Assembly: GCF_020164555.1 (NCBI RefSeq)
Contig: NZ_JAIQZB010000008.1
Coordinates: 1 to 64,000 of the forward strand
Direction: 5' to 3'
DNA: 64,000 nt
Source: Salegentibacter lacus
Lineage (GTDB): Bacteria; Bacteroidota; Bacteroidia; Flavobacteriales; Flavobacteriaceae
Numbering within the stretch: the first letter of the stretch is position 1; each line of letters opens with the position of its first letter. A model generated the notes under the pieces. It was not told the origin of the DNA, did no database searches, and saw only the letters and a program-made list of their open reading frames with translations. The position numbers were made by a program, and so were the translations under genes. Shown here one piece after another: positions 45,739 through 54,740 of this stretch.

Positions 45739-46413
45739 ATGAAAAAACTACTACTTTTTACTTTTCTATTTTCAGCTTTAATTAGCTGTAAAAATAACGA
45801 AACCAAAATTGGGAAGGAAGTTGAAACTGAAGCTGAGAAAAGCATTGAGCAGCAAATCGCTGAAGCCCACGGATTAAATAATTTTGATGAAGTTGAAGAA
45901 ATTCAATTTACCTTTAATGTAAGGGTTCAGGATTCAATAAGGACCAGTCGTGCCTGGACCTGGAAGCCGCAAACTGATGAGATTAGGCTAACCGAAGGCG
46001 ATATTAGCCGCACGTATACCAGAACCGATAGTATTGCAGAAGAACACAAAGACATAGACCAGAAGTTTATTAACGATTCCTATTGGTTCTTGTTTCCATT
46101 CCAGATGGCATGGAGTGATGCTGAGATTTCTGAAGAAAAAACCGGAAAAGCACCAATCAGTAAGGAAGAGATGAATTATCTGGAAGTTTCTTATAAAGAT
46201 GAGGGCGGTTATACTCCCGGTGACACCTATGTGGTTTATTATAAAGACGATTATTTATTAGAGGAATGGATCTATAAATCGGCTGATGGCCAGCGGGAAA
46301 TGCCTACTACCTGGGAAGATTTTGAAGATTTTCAGGGCTTAAAAATTTCAAAATCACATAAATCTCCAGATGGAAGTTTTGAGTTATTCTTTACTGATAT
46401 TGAAGTGAAATAA
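45739..46413 (+). CDS. conserved lipoprotein, unknown
   Basis: The 224-residue protein has a lipoprotein signal (SALISC), an acidic linker, and a domain that starts DEVEEIQFTFNVRV and contains ARAWTWKP-like SRAWTWKPQTDEIR, an aromatic pattern known from periplasmic lipoprotein-carrier-like beta proteins. I cannot assign a family with confidence. A long bidirectional terminator follows. Confidence 0.65.
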   Translation: MKKLLLFTFLFSALISCKNNETKIGKEVETEAEKSIEQQIAEAHGLNNFDEVEEIQFTFNVRVQDSIRTSRAWTWKPQTDEIRLTEGDISRTYTRTDSIAEEHKDIDQKFINDSYWFLFPFQMAWSDAEISEEKTGKAPISKEEMNYLEVSYKDEGGYTPGDTYVVYYKDDYLLEEWIYKSADGQREMPTTWEDFEDFQGLKISKSHKSPDGSFELFFTDIEVK

Positions 46414-46426
46414 AACTAAATTTAGA

Positions 46427-46481
46427 AATTAAAAAAGCCACGAATTCACTAATTATTAGTGAATTCGTGGCTTTTTTAATT
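46427..46481. terminator. 27-bp perfect inverted repeat, bidirectional terminator
   Basis: Two 27-base arms (46427-46453 and 46455-46481) are exact inverses. They include AAAAAAGCCACGAATTCACT and AGTGAATTCGTGGCTTTTTT. Both sides carry A/T tails, so it can end the lipoprotein and kynU transcripts. Confidence 0.85.
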
Positions 46482-46502
46482 CTAATTTCTCTTCTCTATT
46501 TG

Positions 46503-47777
46503 CTATTCAAGGATTCCTTTCTTAAGAATTTGTCCAAACTGATACATATCTTCAAAAGAACAATAAAAAGGCGCCGGGGCCAGTCGAATTACATTCGGCT
46601 CGCGCCAATCAGTTATCACACCATTTTTCATTAAATAATTAAACAATTCCCTGCCTTCCCCGTGTAAAAACACTGAAAGCTGCGTACCACGTTCTTCCTG
46701 ATTCGCAGGAGTAATAATTTCAAAACTGCTATCCACTTCCTTATCAATTTCGTGTAAAACAAATTCAAGGTATGCAACGATCTTGTTTCGCTTTTCTATT
46801 AAAGCCGGCATTCCCACTTCATCAAACATTTCCAGGGAAGCCAAATAAGGCGCCAAAGCCAAAACCGGTGCATTGGAAATTTGCCAGGCATCGGCACCGT
46901 TTTCGGGTTGAAATTCGGGCTCCATTAAAAAGCGGCGTTCTTTATTGTGACCCCACCAGCCTTCAAAACGAGGAATATCTTTTTTGTTATGATATTTTTC
47001 ATTGATAAAGCATCCGGAAGCATTTCCCGGGCCGCTATTCATATATTTATAACTGCACCAGGCAGCAAAATCTACCTTCCACTCGCTAAGTTTAAGCTCA
47101 ATATTTCCAGCGGCGTGGGCAAGATCCCAACCTACAAACGCACCAATATCTTGTCCTGCTTTGGTAATTGTTTCCATCTCCAGCACCTGGCCGGTGTAAT
47201 AATTCACACCACCAATTAAAACCAAGGCGCACTCCTCTCCTACTTCATTGATTTTCGCTAAAATATCTTCGGTTCTAAAATTATTTTCTCCTTGCCGCCT
47301 TTTAATTTCAACAATTGTATCTTTTGGATCATAGCCGTGAAAACGAACCTGGCTCGAGATCATATACTGGTCACTTGGAAAGGCTTTTTCCTCGCAAATA
47401 ATCTTATAGCGCTTACCCTTTGGTCTGTAGAAGGAAACCATCAGCAAATGCAGGTTTACCGTGAGGGTATTCATTACTGTAACTTCGCTAGATTTAGCAC
47501 CTACAACTTTTGCCAGTTTTTCTGAAAATCGTTCGTGATAATCCCACCAGGGTTTTTCGGCATAAAAATGACCTTCTACGGCAAGGTTTGCCCAATCGGT
47601 CATAATTTCATCTACATATTTTTTTGCCGATTTTGGCTGCAGGCCTAAGGAATTTCCAGTGAAATAAATCACTTTTTTCCCTTCGTGCTGCGGAAAAATA
47701 AATTGATCGCGGTATGATGATATTTTATCCTGAGAATCTAGTTCCCGGGCATATTCAAGCGTGTTTTTAAATTGCAT
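46503..47777 (-). CDS. kynU: kynureninase
   Basis: The PLP enzyme cleaves kynurenine or 3-hydroxykynurenine to anthranilate (or 3-hydroxyanthranilate) and alanine. The 424-residue protein shows FTGNSLGLQPKSAKKYVDE, GWDLAHAAGNIELKL and the PLP Lys in AWCSYKYMNSGPGNASG, with the C-terminal NVIRLAPAPFY. It partners kmo functionally, 8 kb away. Confidence 0.95.
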   Translation of the reverse strand: MQFKNTLEYARELDSQDKISSYRDQFIFPQHEGKKVIYFTGNSLGLQPKSAKKYVDEIMTDWANLAVEGHFYAEKPWWDYHERFSEKLAKVVGAKSSEVTVMNTLTVNLHLLMVSFYRPKGKRYKIICEEKAFPSDQYMISSQVRFHGYDPKDTIVEIKRRQGENNFRTEDILAKINEVGEECALVLIGGVNYYTGQVLEMETITKAGQDIGAFVGWDLAHAAGNIELKLSEWKVDFAAWCSYKYMNSGPGNASGCFINEKYHNKKDIPRFEGWWGHNKERRFLMEPEFQPENGADAWQISNAPVLALAPYLASLEMFDEVGMPALIEKRNKIVAYLEFVLHEIDKEVDSSFEIITPANQEERGTQLSVFLHGEGRELFNYLMKNGVITDWREPNVIRLAPAPFYCSFEDMYQFGQILKKGILE

Positions 47778-47920
47778 GTGTGGTTCAATTTTTTAAATCA
47801 ATGAAGCAATTCTATGCTAACTTCGAGAGTAAAAATACAATTTATTGACAGACTTGCGCTCCTGAAAAACCATATCCTATTTGTAGCTGAAAGCAGCTAT
47901 ATCAGAACAATTAATTTCTC

Positions 47921-47928
47921 TAAATTTG
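47921..47928 (+). promoter_or_regulatory. putative promoter of the O-methyltransferase gene
   Basis: TAAATTTG is a perfect -7 box 17 bases before the ATG. Confidence 0.45.
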
Positions 47929-47945
47929 ACAAAAAATAAAATCCA

Positions 47946-48587
47946 ATGCATTTTCTTCCTGAAGCGATAGACCAGTATATTTTAGAACATTCAGCTAAAG
48001 AACCCGAACTTTTGGCAAAGCTCAACCGGGAAACCAATCAGAAGGTATTGCAACCACGAATGTTAAGCGGAAATTATCAGGGAAGAGTTCTAAGCATTAT
48101 TTCAAAAATAGTCGCTCCAAAAAGCATTTTAGAAATTGGAACTTATACCGGTTATTCGGCCTTATGCCTGGCAGAAGGTTTGGCCAAAGGTGGTATGCTG
48201 CATACCATAGATATTAATGAGGAATTACAAGATTTTCAGCAGAAATATTTCCAGGCTTCAGATTTTGAAAATCGGATTAAACAATATATTGGCGATGCAC
48301 GAGAGATAATTCCTGAAATAAATGCGAAATTCGATTTGGTTTTTATTGATGCTGATAAACCTAATTACCCCACATATTTCAATTTAATTATTGAGAAAAT
48401 GAATCCCGGCGGAGTAATATTATCAGACAATGTTTTATGGAGCGGAAAGGTGGTAGAGCCGGTTAAACCCGATGACGAATCTACGCAAGCCCTTTTAAAA
48501 TATAACAAAATGCTGGCAGAAGATGAACGTGTGGAAACCGTGATTTTACCTGTTCGAGATGGATTAACTTTAACGCGGGTTAAATAA
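47946..48587 (+). CDS. O-methyltransferase family 3
   Basis: The 213-residue class I SAM methyltransferase has ILEIGTYTGYSALCLAEGL (motif I), DLVFIDADKPNYP and MNPGGVILSDNVLWSGKV. Relatives methylate catechol-like hydroxyls. The substrate is unknown. Its 3' end overlaps the convergent PAP2 gene by 8 bp. Confidence 0.88.
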   Translation: MHFLPEAIDQYILEHSAKEPELLAKLNRETNQKVLQPRMLSGNYQGRVLSIISKIVAPKSILEIGTYTGYSALCLAEGLAKGGMLHTIDINEELQDFQQKYFQASDFENRIKQYIGDAREIIPEINAKFDLVFIDADKPNYPTYFNLIIEKMNPGGVILSDNVLWSGKVVEPVKPDDESTQALLKYNKMLAEDERVETVILPVRDGLTLTRVK

Positions 48588-49137
48588 AGCGTTTTCCGGA
48601 ACGTTGATACACTAAGAAGAAAATAATGGCGAAAATAATCCCAACAGCAGCACCAACCAATACATCACCGGGATAATGAACTCCAACGTAAATTCGGCTT
48701 AGCATAAATAAGAGAGGCCAAATAAGCACTACCCAAATCCACGGGTACTTATGCTTCATCGATAGGATAAAAAACAAGGCAGCAGCAGCAGAAACCGCTG
48801 AATGACCCGAGAAAAAACTGTAATTGTCCGGGGTTTGTAGAATTCTAATCACATCGGCTATTTCAGGTTGGTTATTGGGCCTGAGCCGTAAAAAAAAGTT
48901 CTTCACTACATTGGTAAAACCATAAGTAGAAAGGGCCGTAGCAAGTATAAATAAACTGGTAAAAAGAGCTTTTTTCCAGTGAAAAGCTATAAAATAAAGA
49001 ATAAAAAAAGTCACGTAAAGCGGAATCCAATTTTGGATAGTAGTTACGGTAATCCAAAAATTATCGTAGGTTTCAATTCCCAGTCCGTTAAGATATACAA
49101 ACAGCTCGCGATCCCATTGTTTTAGCTGTTCTAACAT
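48580..49137 (-). CDS. PAP2-family phosphatase
   Basis: The 185-residue membrane protein has the three PAP2 motifs: KNFFLRLRPN, SFFSGHSA, and SRIYVGVHYPGDV with the catalytic His. It could act on undecaprenyl pyrophosphate or a phospholipid. It shares a transcript with tatA (8 bp gap). Confidence 0.9.
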   Translation of the reverse strand: MLEQLKQWDRELFVYLNGLGIETYDNFWITVTTIQNWIPLYVTFFILYFIAFHWKKALFTSLFILATALSTYGFTNVVKNFFLRLRPNNQPEIADVIRILQTPDNYSFFSGHSAVSAAAALFFILSMKHKYPWIWVVLIWPLLFMLSRIYVGVHYPGDVLVGAAVGIIFAIIFFLVYQRSGKRFI

Positions 49138-49145
49138 AAAACTGA

Positions 49146-49427
49146 TTAAAATCTACGTTTTACCGAACCGGTGATTTCATCAATATCTTCCTTCACTTTA
49201 TCAATTTCACCTCTTACATCTTTAGAAATATCAGTATCTATACCTTGTTTTTCAGCACTTTTCTGAATTTCGGTCTTGATATCGTTGGATGCGTTACGAA
49301 GCATTTTCATTCCTTTTCCCATTCCGCGGGCAATGTCAGGAATTTTATCGGCACCAAAAACCATTACCAAAATAAACAGGATAAAGGCAATCTCGGCACC
49401 ACTAATAAAAAGAGGTATGATGTTCAT
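49146..49427 (-). CDS. tatA: twin-arginine translocase subunit TatA/TatE
   Basis: The 93-residue protein has one membrane helix (AEIAFILFILVMVFGADKIP), the amphipathic helix starting DIARGMGKGMKMLRNA, and a charged tail. It forms the protein-conducting part of the Tat export path. tatC is not in the window. A perfect -7 box lies only eight bases upstream of the ATG, so the messenger may be almost leaderless. Confidence 0.92.
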   Translation of the reverse strand: MNIIPLFISGAEIAFILFILVMVFGADKIPDIARGMGKGMKMLRNASNDIKTEIQKSAEKQGIDTDISKDVRGEIDKVKEDIDEITGSVKRRF

Positions 49428-49434
49428 AGCAAAA

Positions 49435-49442
49435 CAAATATA
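49435..49442 (-). promoter_or_regulatory. putative promoter of tatA-PAP2
   Basis: On the minus strand this is TATATTTG, a perfect -7 box. Transcription would begin near 49429, next to the ATG at 49427. It sits after the M1-peptidase terminator. Confidence 0.4.
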
Positions 49443-49458
49443 GCCACAAATTTAAGCA

Positions 49459-49489
49459 TAAAAAAAGCCGACTCGTTAAAAGTCGGCTT
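49459..49489 (-). terminator. terminator of the M1 peptidase operon
   Basis: AAGCCGACT (49465-49473) and AGTCGGCTT (49481-49489) are exact inverses. On the minus strand a T-run follows (A bases at 49460-49466). Confidence 0.8.
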
Positions 49490-49497
49490 AATTTATT

Positions 49498-51810
49498 TTA
49501 GTTTCCCAGACTCTCTTTGAATTCTTCAAATTTACTGGTTGTTTCCTCTTTTGGCCAGGTATTGTTGCTTACATCAACATCTGCTGTTTCAAGGTTTGGA
49601 TCTACCACCATTTTCACGATTTCCTTATTGGTTGCAATAGTTTTTGTCGCTACCTCATCGTTCATTCTCCAAAGTTGTACCGGATATCTTTTCATTTCTG
49701 TAGAACCATCGGCATAAGTGAATTCAACGATTAAAGGCATTGGGATTCCTCCTGGTTTTTCAAAGGTTACCTGATAGAAATATTTAGGATCCTTTAATTT
49801 TGCTCTTTCTTCTTCAGAAAAATTATCCATTACGTACTCTTTTAGAGTAGGCGAATTTTCTAAAACAGATTTACCTTTCAGGCTTTCATCAAACTCTTCA
49901 CTACCTTCTTCTACTACGTAAATTGCATCAATTTCCTCCGGATCTGCACCATAACGCTCTAAAAATTCTTTTCCTTTCTCTGTTACATTATCAGTAATAT
50001 AAAGTTTTTGAACTTCTTTAATTCCCATATCTACATTGTGCGTAGTATAGAACCATCCTCTCCAAAACCAGTCTAAATCTACTGCTGAAGCATCTTCCAT
50101 GGTTCTAAAAAAATCCTCAGGAGTTGGATGTTTAAACATCCAGCGGTGAGCAAATGTTTTGTAGGCGTAATCAAAAAGCTCGTGTCCCATTACAGTCTCA
50201 CGAAGAATATTTAAGGCAGTAGCCGGTTTCCCGTAGGCATTATTTCCTAACTGGTAAACATTCTCCGGGTTAGACATAATTGGTGCGATATACTTTTGAT
50301 TTCCTTTCATATAAGGAACAATTTTCGCTGGAATCCCTCTTCGAGAAGGATACTGCTCTAACGGACCAATAGCTTCTGGATATTTTTCACCAAACTTCTG
50401 CTCGGCTAGATACTGGCTAAAAGTATTTAAACCTTCGTCCATCCAACCCCACTGGCGTTCATCACTGTTTACGATCATTGGGAAAAAGTTATGCCCAATT
50501 TCGTGAATAATTACACTTATCATCCCGAATTTAACCCTATCGGAATATGTCCCATCCTCATCGGGACGGCCATAATTCCAGCAAATCATTGGGTATTCCA
50601 TCCCTTGATTTCTTGCGTGAACGGAAACCGCTTTATGGTATGGATACTGAAAAGTTTGATCTGAATACGATTTTAGAGTACTGGCCACGGCTTTTGTTGA
50701 CCATTCTTCCCAAAGTGGATTTCCTTCTTTTGGATAAAGGGAAACCGCCATTACATCTTTACCCATAACATCTGTAGCCATCATATCAAGAATAAATTTT
50801 CTTGAAGTAGAGAATCCAAAATCCCTAACCATATCGGCTTTATATTTCCAGGTTTTGGTTTTGCTAGAAAAAGACTTTTCGGCTTCTTCGGCTTCGGCCT
50901 GAGTCCTAACTATTACAGGTTCATCGTAAGATTTTTTGGCCTGCTCATAACGACGCATCATTTCTTTGGTATAAACCTCATCACGGTTTTGAAGTTCTCC
51001 TGTAGCTTCCATAATGTGATCTGCAGGAACGGTTATATCTACTTCATAATCACCAAAAGGTAGTGCAAACTCACCACTGCCCCAAAACTGCATATTCTGC
51101 CAGCCTTCCACATCGTTGTAAACCGCCATTCTTGGAAAGAATTGTGCAATTACATAAGCATTATTCCCATCTTCCGGAAAGTGCTCATAACCACTTCTTG
51201 CCCTATCGGTAATATGGTTGTTAATATTATACCACCATTTCATTTCAAACTCAAAAGATTCACCGGGCTCCAAAGCCTCTTCTAAATCTATTCTTAACAT
51301 CGTTTGATTTATGGTATAATTTAATTTATCTCCATCGTGGGTTAATCCAACAATATTAAAACCACCATCAAAAGAATCTTCCATATGCTGATCTACAAAA
51401 CGCTGAGGAGTGGCCACAGGGCTCATTCCACTAGGATTTCGCTCTAAAGCCGGCGCATCCTTTTTTCTAACATTCTGGTCTAATTGCACCCACAAATATT
51501 CTAATTTATCGGGAGAATTATTATAGTATGTGACCTCGGCCTCACCATCTAAACGGGTATTCTTATCGTCTAAAACGATATCCATTTTATAGTCGGCCTG
51601 GTTTTGATAATAGGCTTCCCCGGGAGATCCGGCACCGGTTCGGTATTGGTTTGGAGTTGCGAAGGTTTTATAAAGTTGTTTAAACTTATTATTATTTTCG
51701 TGACCTTCCTGTTTTGGTTGCTGTTCTTCGGCTTCCGAATCCTGGGCCTGAACACCACTTACAAAAAGCATCACCAAAGCGAAACTTAAGAGTCTTAATT
51801 TATTCATCAA
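49498..51810 (-). CDS. secreted M1-family metallopeptidase
   Basis: The 770-residue enzyme has a signal peptide (LFVSGVQAQ), an N-terminal beta domain, and the zinc site HEIGH at 436-440 (VIIHEIGHNFFP), followed by the second ligand Glu in GWMDEGLNTF. It is a gluzincin aminopeptidase-like protein of the Bacteroidota type. It ends a six-gene run of secreted proteins read in one direction, and a shared messenger is possible (52 bp from DUF6702). Confidence 0.93.
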   Translation of the reverse strand: MMNKLRLLSFALVMLFVSGVQAQDSEAEEQQPKQEGHENNNKFKQLYKTFATPNQYRTGAGSPGEAYYQNQADYKMDIVLDDKNTRLDGEAEVTYYNNSPDKLEYLWVQLDQNVRKKDAPALERNPSGMSPVATPQRFVDQHMEDSFDGGFNIVGLTHDGDKLNYTINQTMLRIDLEEALEPGESFEFEMKWWYNINNHITDRARSGYEHFPEDGNNAYVIAQFFPRMAVYNDVEGWQNMQFWGSGEFALPFGDYEVDITVPADHIMEATGELQNRDEVYTKEMMRRYEQAKKSYDEPVIVRTQAEAEEAEKSFSSKTKTWKYKADMVRDFGFSTSRKFILDMMATDVMGKDVMAVSLYPKEGNPLWEEWSTKAVASTLKSYSDQTFQYPYHKAVSVHARNQGMEYPMICWNYGRPDEDGTYSDRVKFGMISVIIHEIGHNFFPMIVNSDERQWGWMDEGLNTFSQYLAEQKFGEKYPEAIGPLEQYPSRRGIPAKIVPYMKGNQKYIAPIMSNPENVYQLGNNAYGKPATALNILRETVMGHELFDYAYKTFAHRWMFKHPTPEDFFRTMEDASAVDLDWFWRGWFYTTHNVDMGIKEVQKLYITDNVTEKGKEFLERYGADPEEIDAIYVVEEGSEEFDESLKGKSVLENSPTLKEYVMDNFSEEERAKLKDPKYFYQVTFEKPGGIPMPLIVEFTYADGSTEMKRYPVQLWRMNDEVATKTIATNKEIVKMVVDPNLETADVDVSNNTWPKEETTSKFEEFKESLGN

Positions 51811-51862
51811 TTCTGTTTTAATTTAAAGATTGCTAAAAATAATTATTTTAATTAGTTTTTCC

Positions 51863-52366
51863 TCAAGGAAAAGTGAGTTTTTCTGTTTCCTGTTGCCGCA
51901 TAAGCAATAAACTTTTGGTTTTTCCATTTACTTTTACGTGCACCACGTTTTTCTGGTCGTCAAAAAGATCGGTTAAGATTTCATTAGTAACTTCAATTTG
52001 ATTGAAAGAAGCTACATTTTCAACTTCAATATAAAGTACCAACTGATCGGCATCGTATTCTTTCCCCAGATAATTTAGCTGAAGGTCTTCACCATTGGCA
52101 TTTAATCTTAATTTTTGCCCAAGGTATTTTGAAATATTTTCGGCAACTGCTCCTTCTTCCGCTTCCTGTGAAAGCTGAATATCGGCATCAAAACGTTCAT
52201 TTAAAACATTCTGAAAATCGTCTATAAAAACACGGGTTATAATTTGCAAACTTTGCTCCTCGTTATTGTATTCAATCTCAGTAACGCTTAGGTAAAACTC
52301 GTGAGCGCCAGACTTAAATGCCGAAAGCAAAAAAAAGCTAGCCAGGATTAAGCTTATCTTTCTCAT
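51863..52366 (-). CDS. DUF6702-family secreted protein
   Basis: The 167-residue protein has a signal peptide (LSAFKSGAHEFYLSV), a predicted beta-rich domain, and the EIEYNNEEQSLQIITRVF-like opening known for DUF6702. It is found next to M1 peptidase genes in flavobacteria. The function is unknown. It lies 27 bp after the last of four paralogous genes. Confidence 0.8.
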   Translation of the reverse strand: MRKISLILASFFLLSAFKSGAHEFYLSVTEIEYNNEEQSLQIITRVFIDDFQNVLNERFDADIQLSQEAEEGAVAENISKYLGQKLRLNANGEDLQLNYLGKEYDADQLVLYIEVENVASFNQIEVTNEILTDLFDDQKNVVHVKVNGKTKSLLLMRQQETEKLTFP

Positions 52367-52393
52367 TGATCTTTTTCTATTCTATAACAAATA

Positions 52394-53194
52394 TTAATCC
52401 AAAGCACTTAAAGCTTTAAATTCAACGGATTTGGATTTAAAAAACTCGTACAATTCTAAAGGATTCTCCAGCAGAATTTCCAAATCGTAATTTTCAGCAC
52501 AATAATACACAAAATTCATCACCTCATCCTTCGGGATTTCGAAGTCTTCAATTAAAGTATTTTCAGAAATTAAATAGATCGCTTTTTCAATAGTAAATTT
52601 AAATTCATCCTTTGCTTTTCTTTTCTTTAGCCACGCCGTCCTGCCACTAATGGCATTTATAACGGGATCTAATGGAATTGTGCCGGTTAACGCACCTAAA
52701 ATAGAAAGCCTGCTACCTCCAGGACCTGTGGTAGCCGTAAATAATTGCCTTTCTACCTGTGAAGGTGGCGGTTTCCTGGCCATTGGCGCATTTAAATCGA
52801 ATTTATTAAAAATTTTTATTCTTGAAATATCATTGCCTAAATTCCCGGATAGATTGTGAAGTTTTACCTCATCTAATTCGGTAAGATCTTCCTCTAGTTT
52901 AATTGTAAAATTGTTTTGCTGAAGTTTTTCACGACTTACTACAATTGTTTTCTTTCTATATTGAACCGAAGAAAAAACTAAAGAGTCTCCAATATTTACT
53001 TCTACAGAAAAACGACCTGAAAGTTCCCTTACACCACCTATTTGCCTTGTAACATTAATAATATGAACCGGCGAGTTAAGAGGTTCTTCCGTAATTATCT
53101 GGCCAGATAAAATTGTTTTCTCTTGCGAAAAAGCTGAAACAGCAATTAGCACAAAAACTAACAGAAACGAACTTTTATTCCTCGATAAACTCAT
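52394..53194 (-). CDS. CarboxypepD_reg-like secreted paralog 4
   Basis: This 266-residue protein has a signal peptide (ending SAFSQ), then the Ig-like regulatory domain (ILSGQIITEEPLNSPVHIIN; SVEVNIGDSLVFSSVQYRKK) and TELDEVKLHNLSGNLGNDI, then a C-terminal helical part. The carrier domain occurs as an N-terminal module of TonB receptors; here it stands alone. It overlaps paralog 3 by 20 bp. It has an extra RPP-rich segment (APMARKPPPSQVERQLF). Confidence 0.8.
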   Translation of the reverse strand: MSLSRNKSSFLLVFVLIAVSAFSQEKTILSGQIITEEPLNSPVHIINVTRQIGGVRELSGRFSVEVNIGDSLVFSSVQYRKKTIVVSREKLQQNNFTIKLEEDLTELDEVKLHNLSGNLGNDISRIKIFNKFDLNAPMARKPPPSQVERQLFTATTGPGGSRLSILGALTGTIPLDPVINAISGRTAWLKKRKAKDEFKFTIEKAIYLISENTLIEDFEIPKDEVMNFVYYCAENYDLEILLENPLELYEFFKSKSVEFKALSALD

Positions 53195-53921
53195 TATACT
53201 TCGGGACCATTTCCTTTAGGAATTCCATTAAAACCAGAGGGTCGTTTTTATTGACCAATTCTTTAAAATTTGGCTTTAAACTACAATAGTAGAGAAAATC
53301 CATAATTTTATTCTCGGGTAAAAATAAGGTTTCAGTAAAATATTCATCGGGAACAAATTCTCTGGCCTTATAAACCAGTGTGCTTAATCTGTTATTTTCT
53401 ATAGCTTTTTTGAGTTTTTTATTTTCTCCCGAAATCGCTCCGTAAATGAGCCCGACAGGATCCATAGGGCTACTCATGGCAGCCAATTTACGTTCTTCAA
53501 TACTTAAAGGTTCTTTATCTGAAAGGGCAAAGCCAATAATCCTTGGGTCAAAAGTTTTAATATCATCGATATCATTTGCAAGGTTTCCACTTAATTGATG
53601 AAGTCTTACTTCATCTAACTCTGTGAGATCTTTGTGTAATTCGATTTCTAATAAACCAGAGGATAAAATTTCGGAAGTAATCAGGATTTCTTTTTTTTGA
53701 AATTGTACCGACGAAAATAATAACAAATCATTTTCACTTACCTCAACCGAAAATTCCCCACTTGCTTCGGTTACCGTTCCTTTTTCAGCTGTAATATTTA
53801 TAATGTGGATTGGAGCTTCAATAGAATCGGCAAGTATTTTTCCCTTGAGCATTATACTTTCCTGGGAAAACAAATGGGTTGAAAAAATGAGCAGAAATAT
53901 AAGAAAGAAGCTGCTTTTCAT
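53175..53921 (-). CDS. CarboxypepD_reg-like secreted paralog 3
   Basis: This 248-residue secreted protein (signal ending THLFSQ) shares ILADSIEAPIHIINIT, DLLLFSSVQFQKKEI and TELDEVRLHQLSGNLANDI with the neighbours. The C-terminal 100 residues end in a helical YYCSLKPNFKEL segment, similar to the YYCAENYDLEIL segment of paralog 4. It starts right after paralog 2 stops. Confidence 0.8.
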   Translation of the reverse strand: MKSSFFLIFLLIFSTHLFSQESIMLKGKILADSIEAPIHIINITAEKGTVTEASGEFSVEVSENDLLLFSSVQFQKKEILITSEILSSGLLEIELHKDLTELDEVRLHQLSGNLANDIDDIKTFDPRIIGFALSDKEPLSIEERKLAAMSSPMDPVGLIYGAISGENKKLKKAIENNRLSTLVYKAREFVPDEYFTETLFLPENKIMDFLYYCSLKPNFKELVNKNDPLVLMEFLKEMVPKYNEFIEE

Positions 53922-54704
53922 CTATTCCCCAATAAGTTTTAAATACGCAATGCTTTCATTTTCAAGAAAAATAGCAAGTTCAAAAGCATTTTGATCCCTA
54001 ATCAAACTTTCATTTATTCCTTTTTCAAAAACATAGACAAGAAAATTATAAATATGTGAAGTTTCTATTTTAAGGTGATTAGAAAAGAAATAATCATCAA
54101 ATTTACTACGTACGTTTTTAACAAAATCAATTTGACTGGCTTTCGGGCTCACCCTCTTTTTACTCCCAATGTTCCCAAAATTCTTATTTCCGGTAATTAG
54201 ACTTCCTATAGATTTGAAGTTAAGTCCGTTTTTCATAGTCCTTCCGGCCTGGGTGTTATCGAAAGCCGCATTGGGCGTACCTCTTGGTGGAATGTAATTT
54301 ATGGGTGGCGGGGCAACACTTATCACCGGCATATCTATTACCTTTATATCAGCAATATCTTCTCCGAGATTTCCGCTAAGATTATGAACCCTTACCTGAT
54401 CGAGTTCGGTAAGGGCGGGGATTAATTCTATATTTAGTGTTTCTTCTTTAAGAATTTCAGAAGTAATCTTAATTTCTTTCCGCTGAAATTGGACCGAAGA
54501 AATGAGTAATAAATCATTTTCTGATACTTCAATATTAAAATTTCCCGCTTTATCACTTACGCTACCTTTCTCCTGGGTTAAATTGATAATGTGAATGGGC
54601 GCTTCAATACTATCGGCTTTAATTTTACCGGTGAGTTGTTGTTTTTCCTGGGCACTTACCGCAAGTGCAAAACACAGCAATAAGACTGATAAAAAGTATT
54701 TCAT
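53922..54704 (-). CDS. CarboxypepD_reg-like secreted paralog 2
   Basis: This 260-residue protein (signal ending AVSAQ) carries the same module, IKADSIEAPIHIINLT, DLLLISSVQFQRKEI and TELDQVRVHNLSGNLGEDI, and a divergent proline-rich middle (APPPINYIPPRGTPNAAF). It is closest to paralog 3 over the first 110 residues. Spacing to paralog 3 is zero. Confidence 0.8.
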   Translation of the reverse strand: MKYFLSVLLLCFALAVSAQEKQQLTGKIKADSIEAPIHIINLTQEKGSVSDKAGNFNIEVSENDLLLISSVQFQRKEIKITSEILKEETLNIELIPALTELDQVRVHNLSGNLGEDIADIKVIDMPVISVAPPPINYIPPRGTPNAAFDNTQAGRTMKNGLNFKSIGSLITGNKNFGNIGSKKRVSPKASQIDFVKNVRSKFDDYFFSNHLKIETSHIYNFLVYVFEKGINESLIRDQNAFELAIFLENESIAYLKLIGE

Positions 54705-54740
54705 TGATTGATGTTGATGATTGATGATGATTATTCGGAC

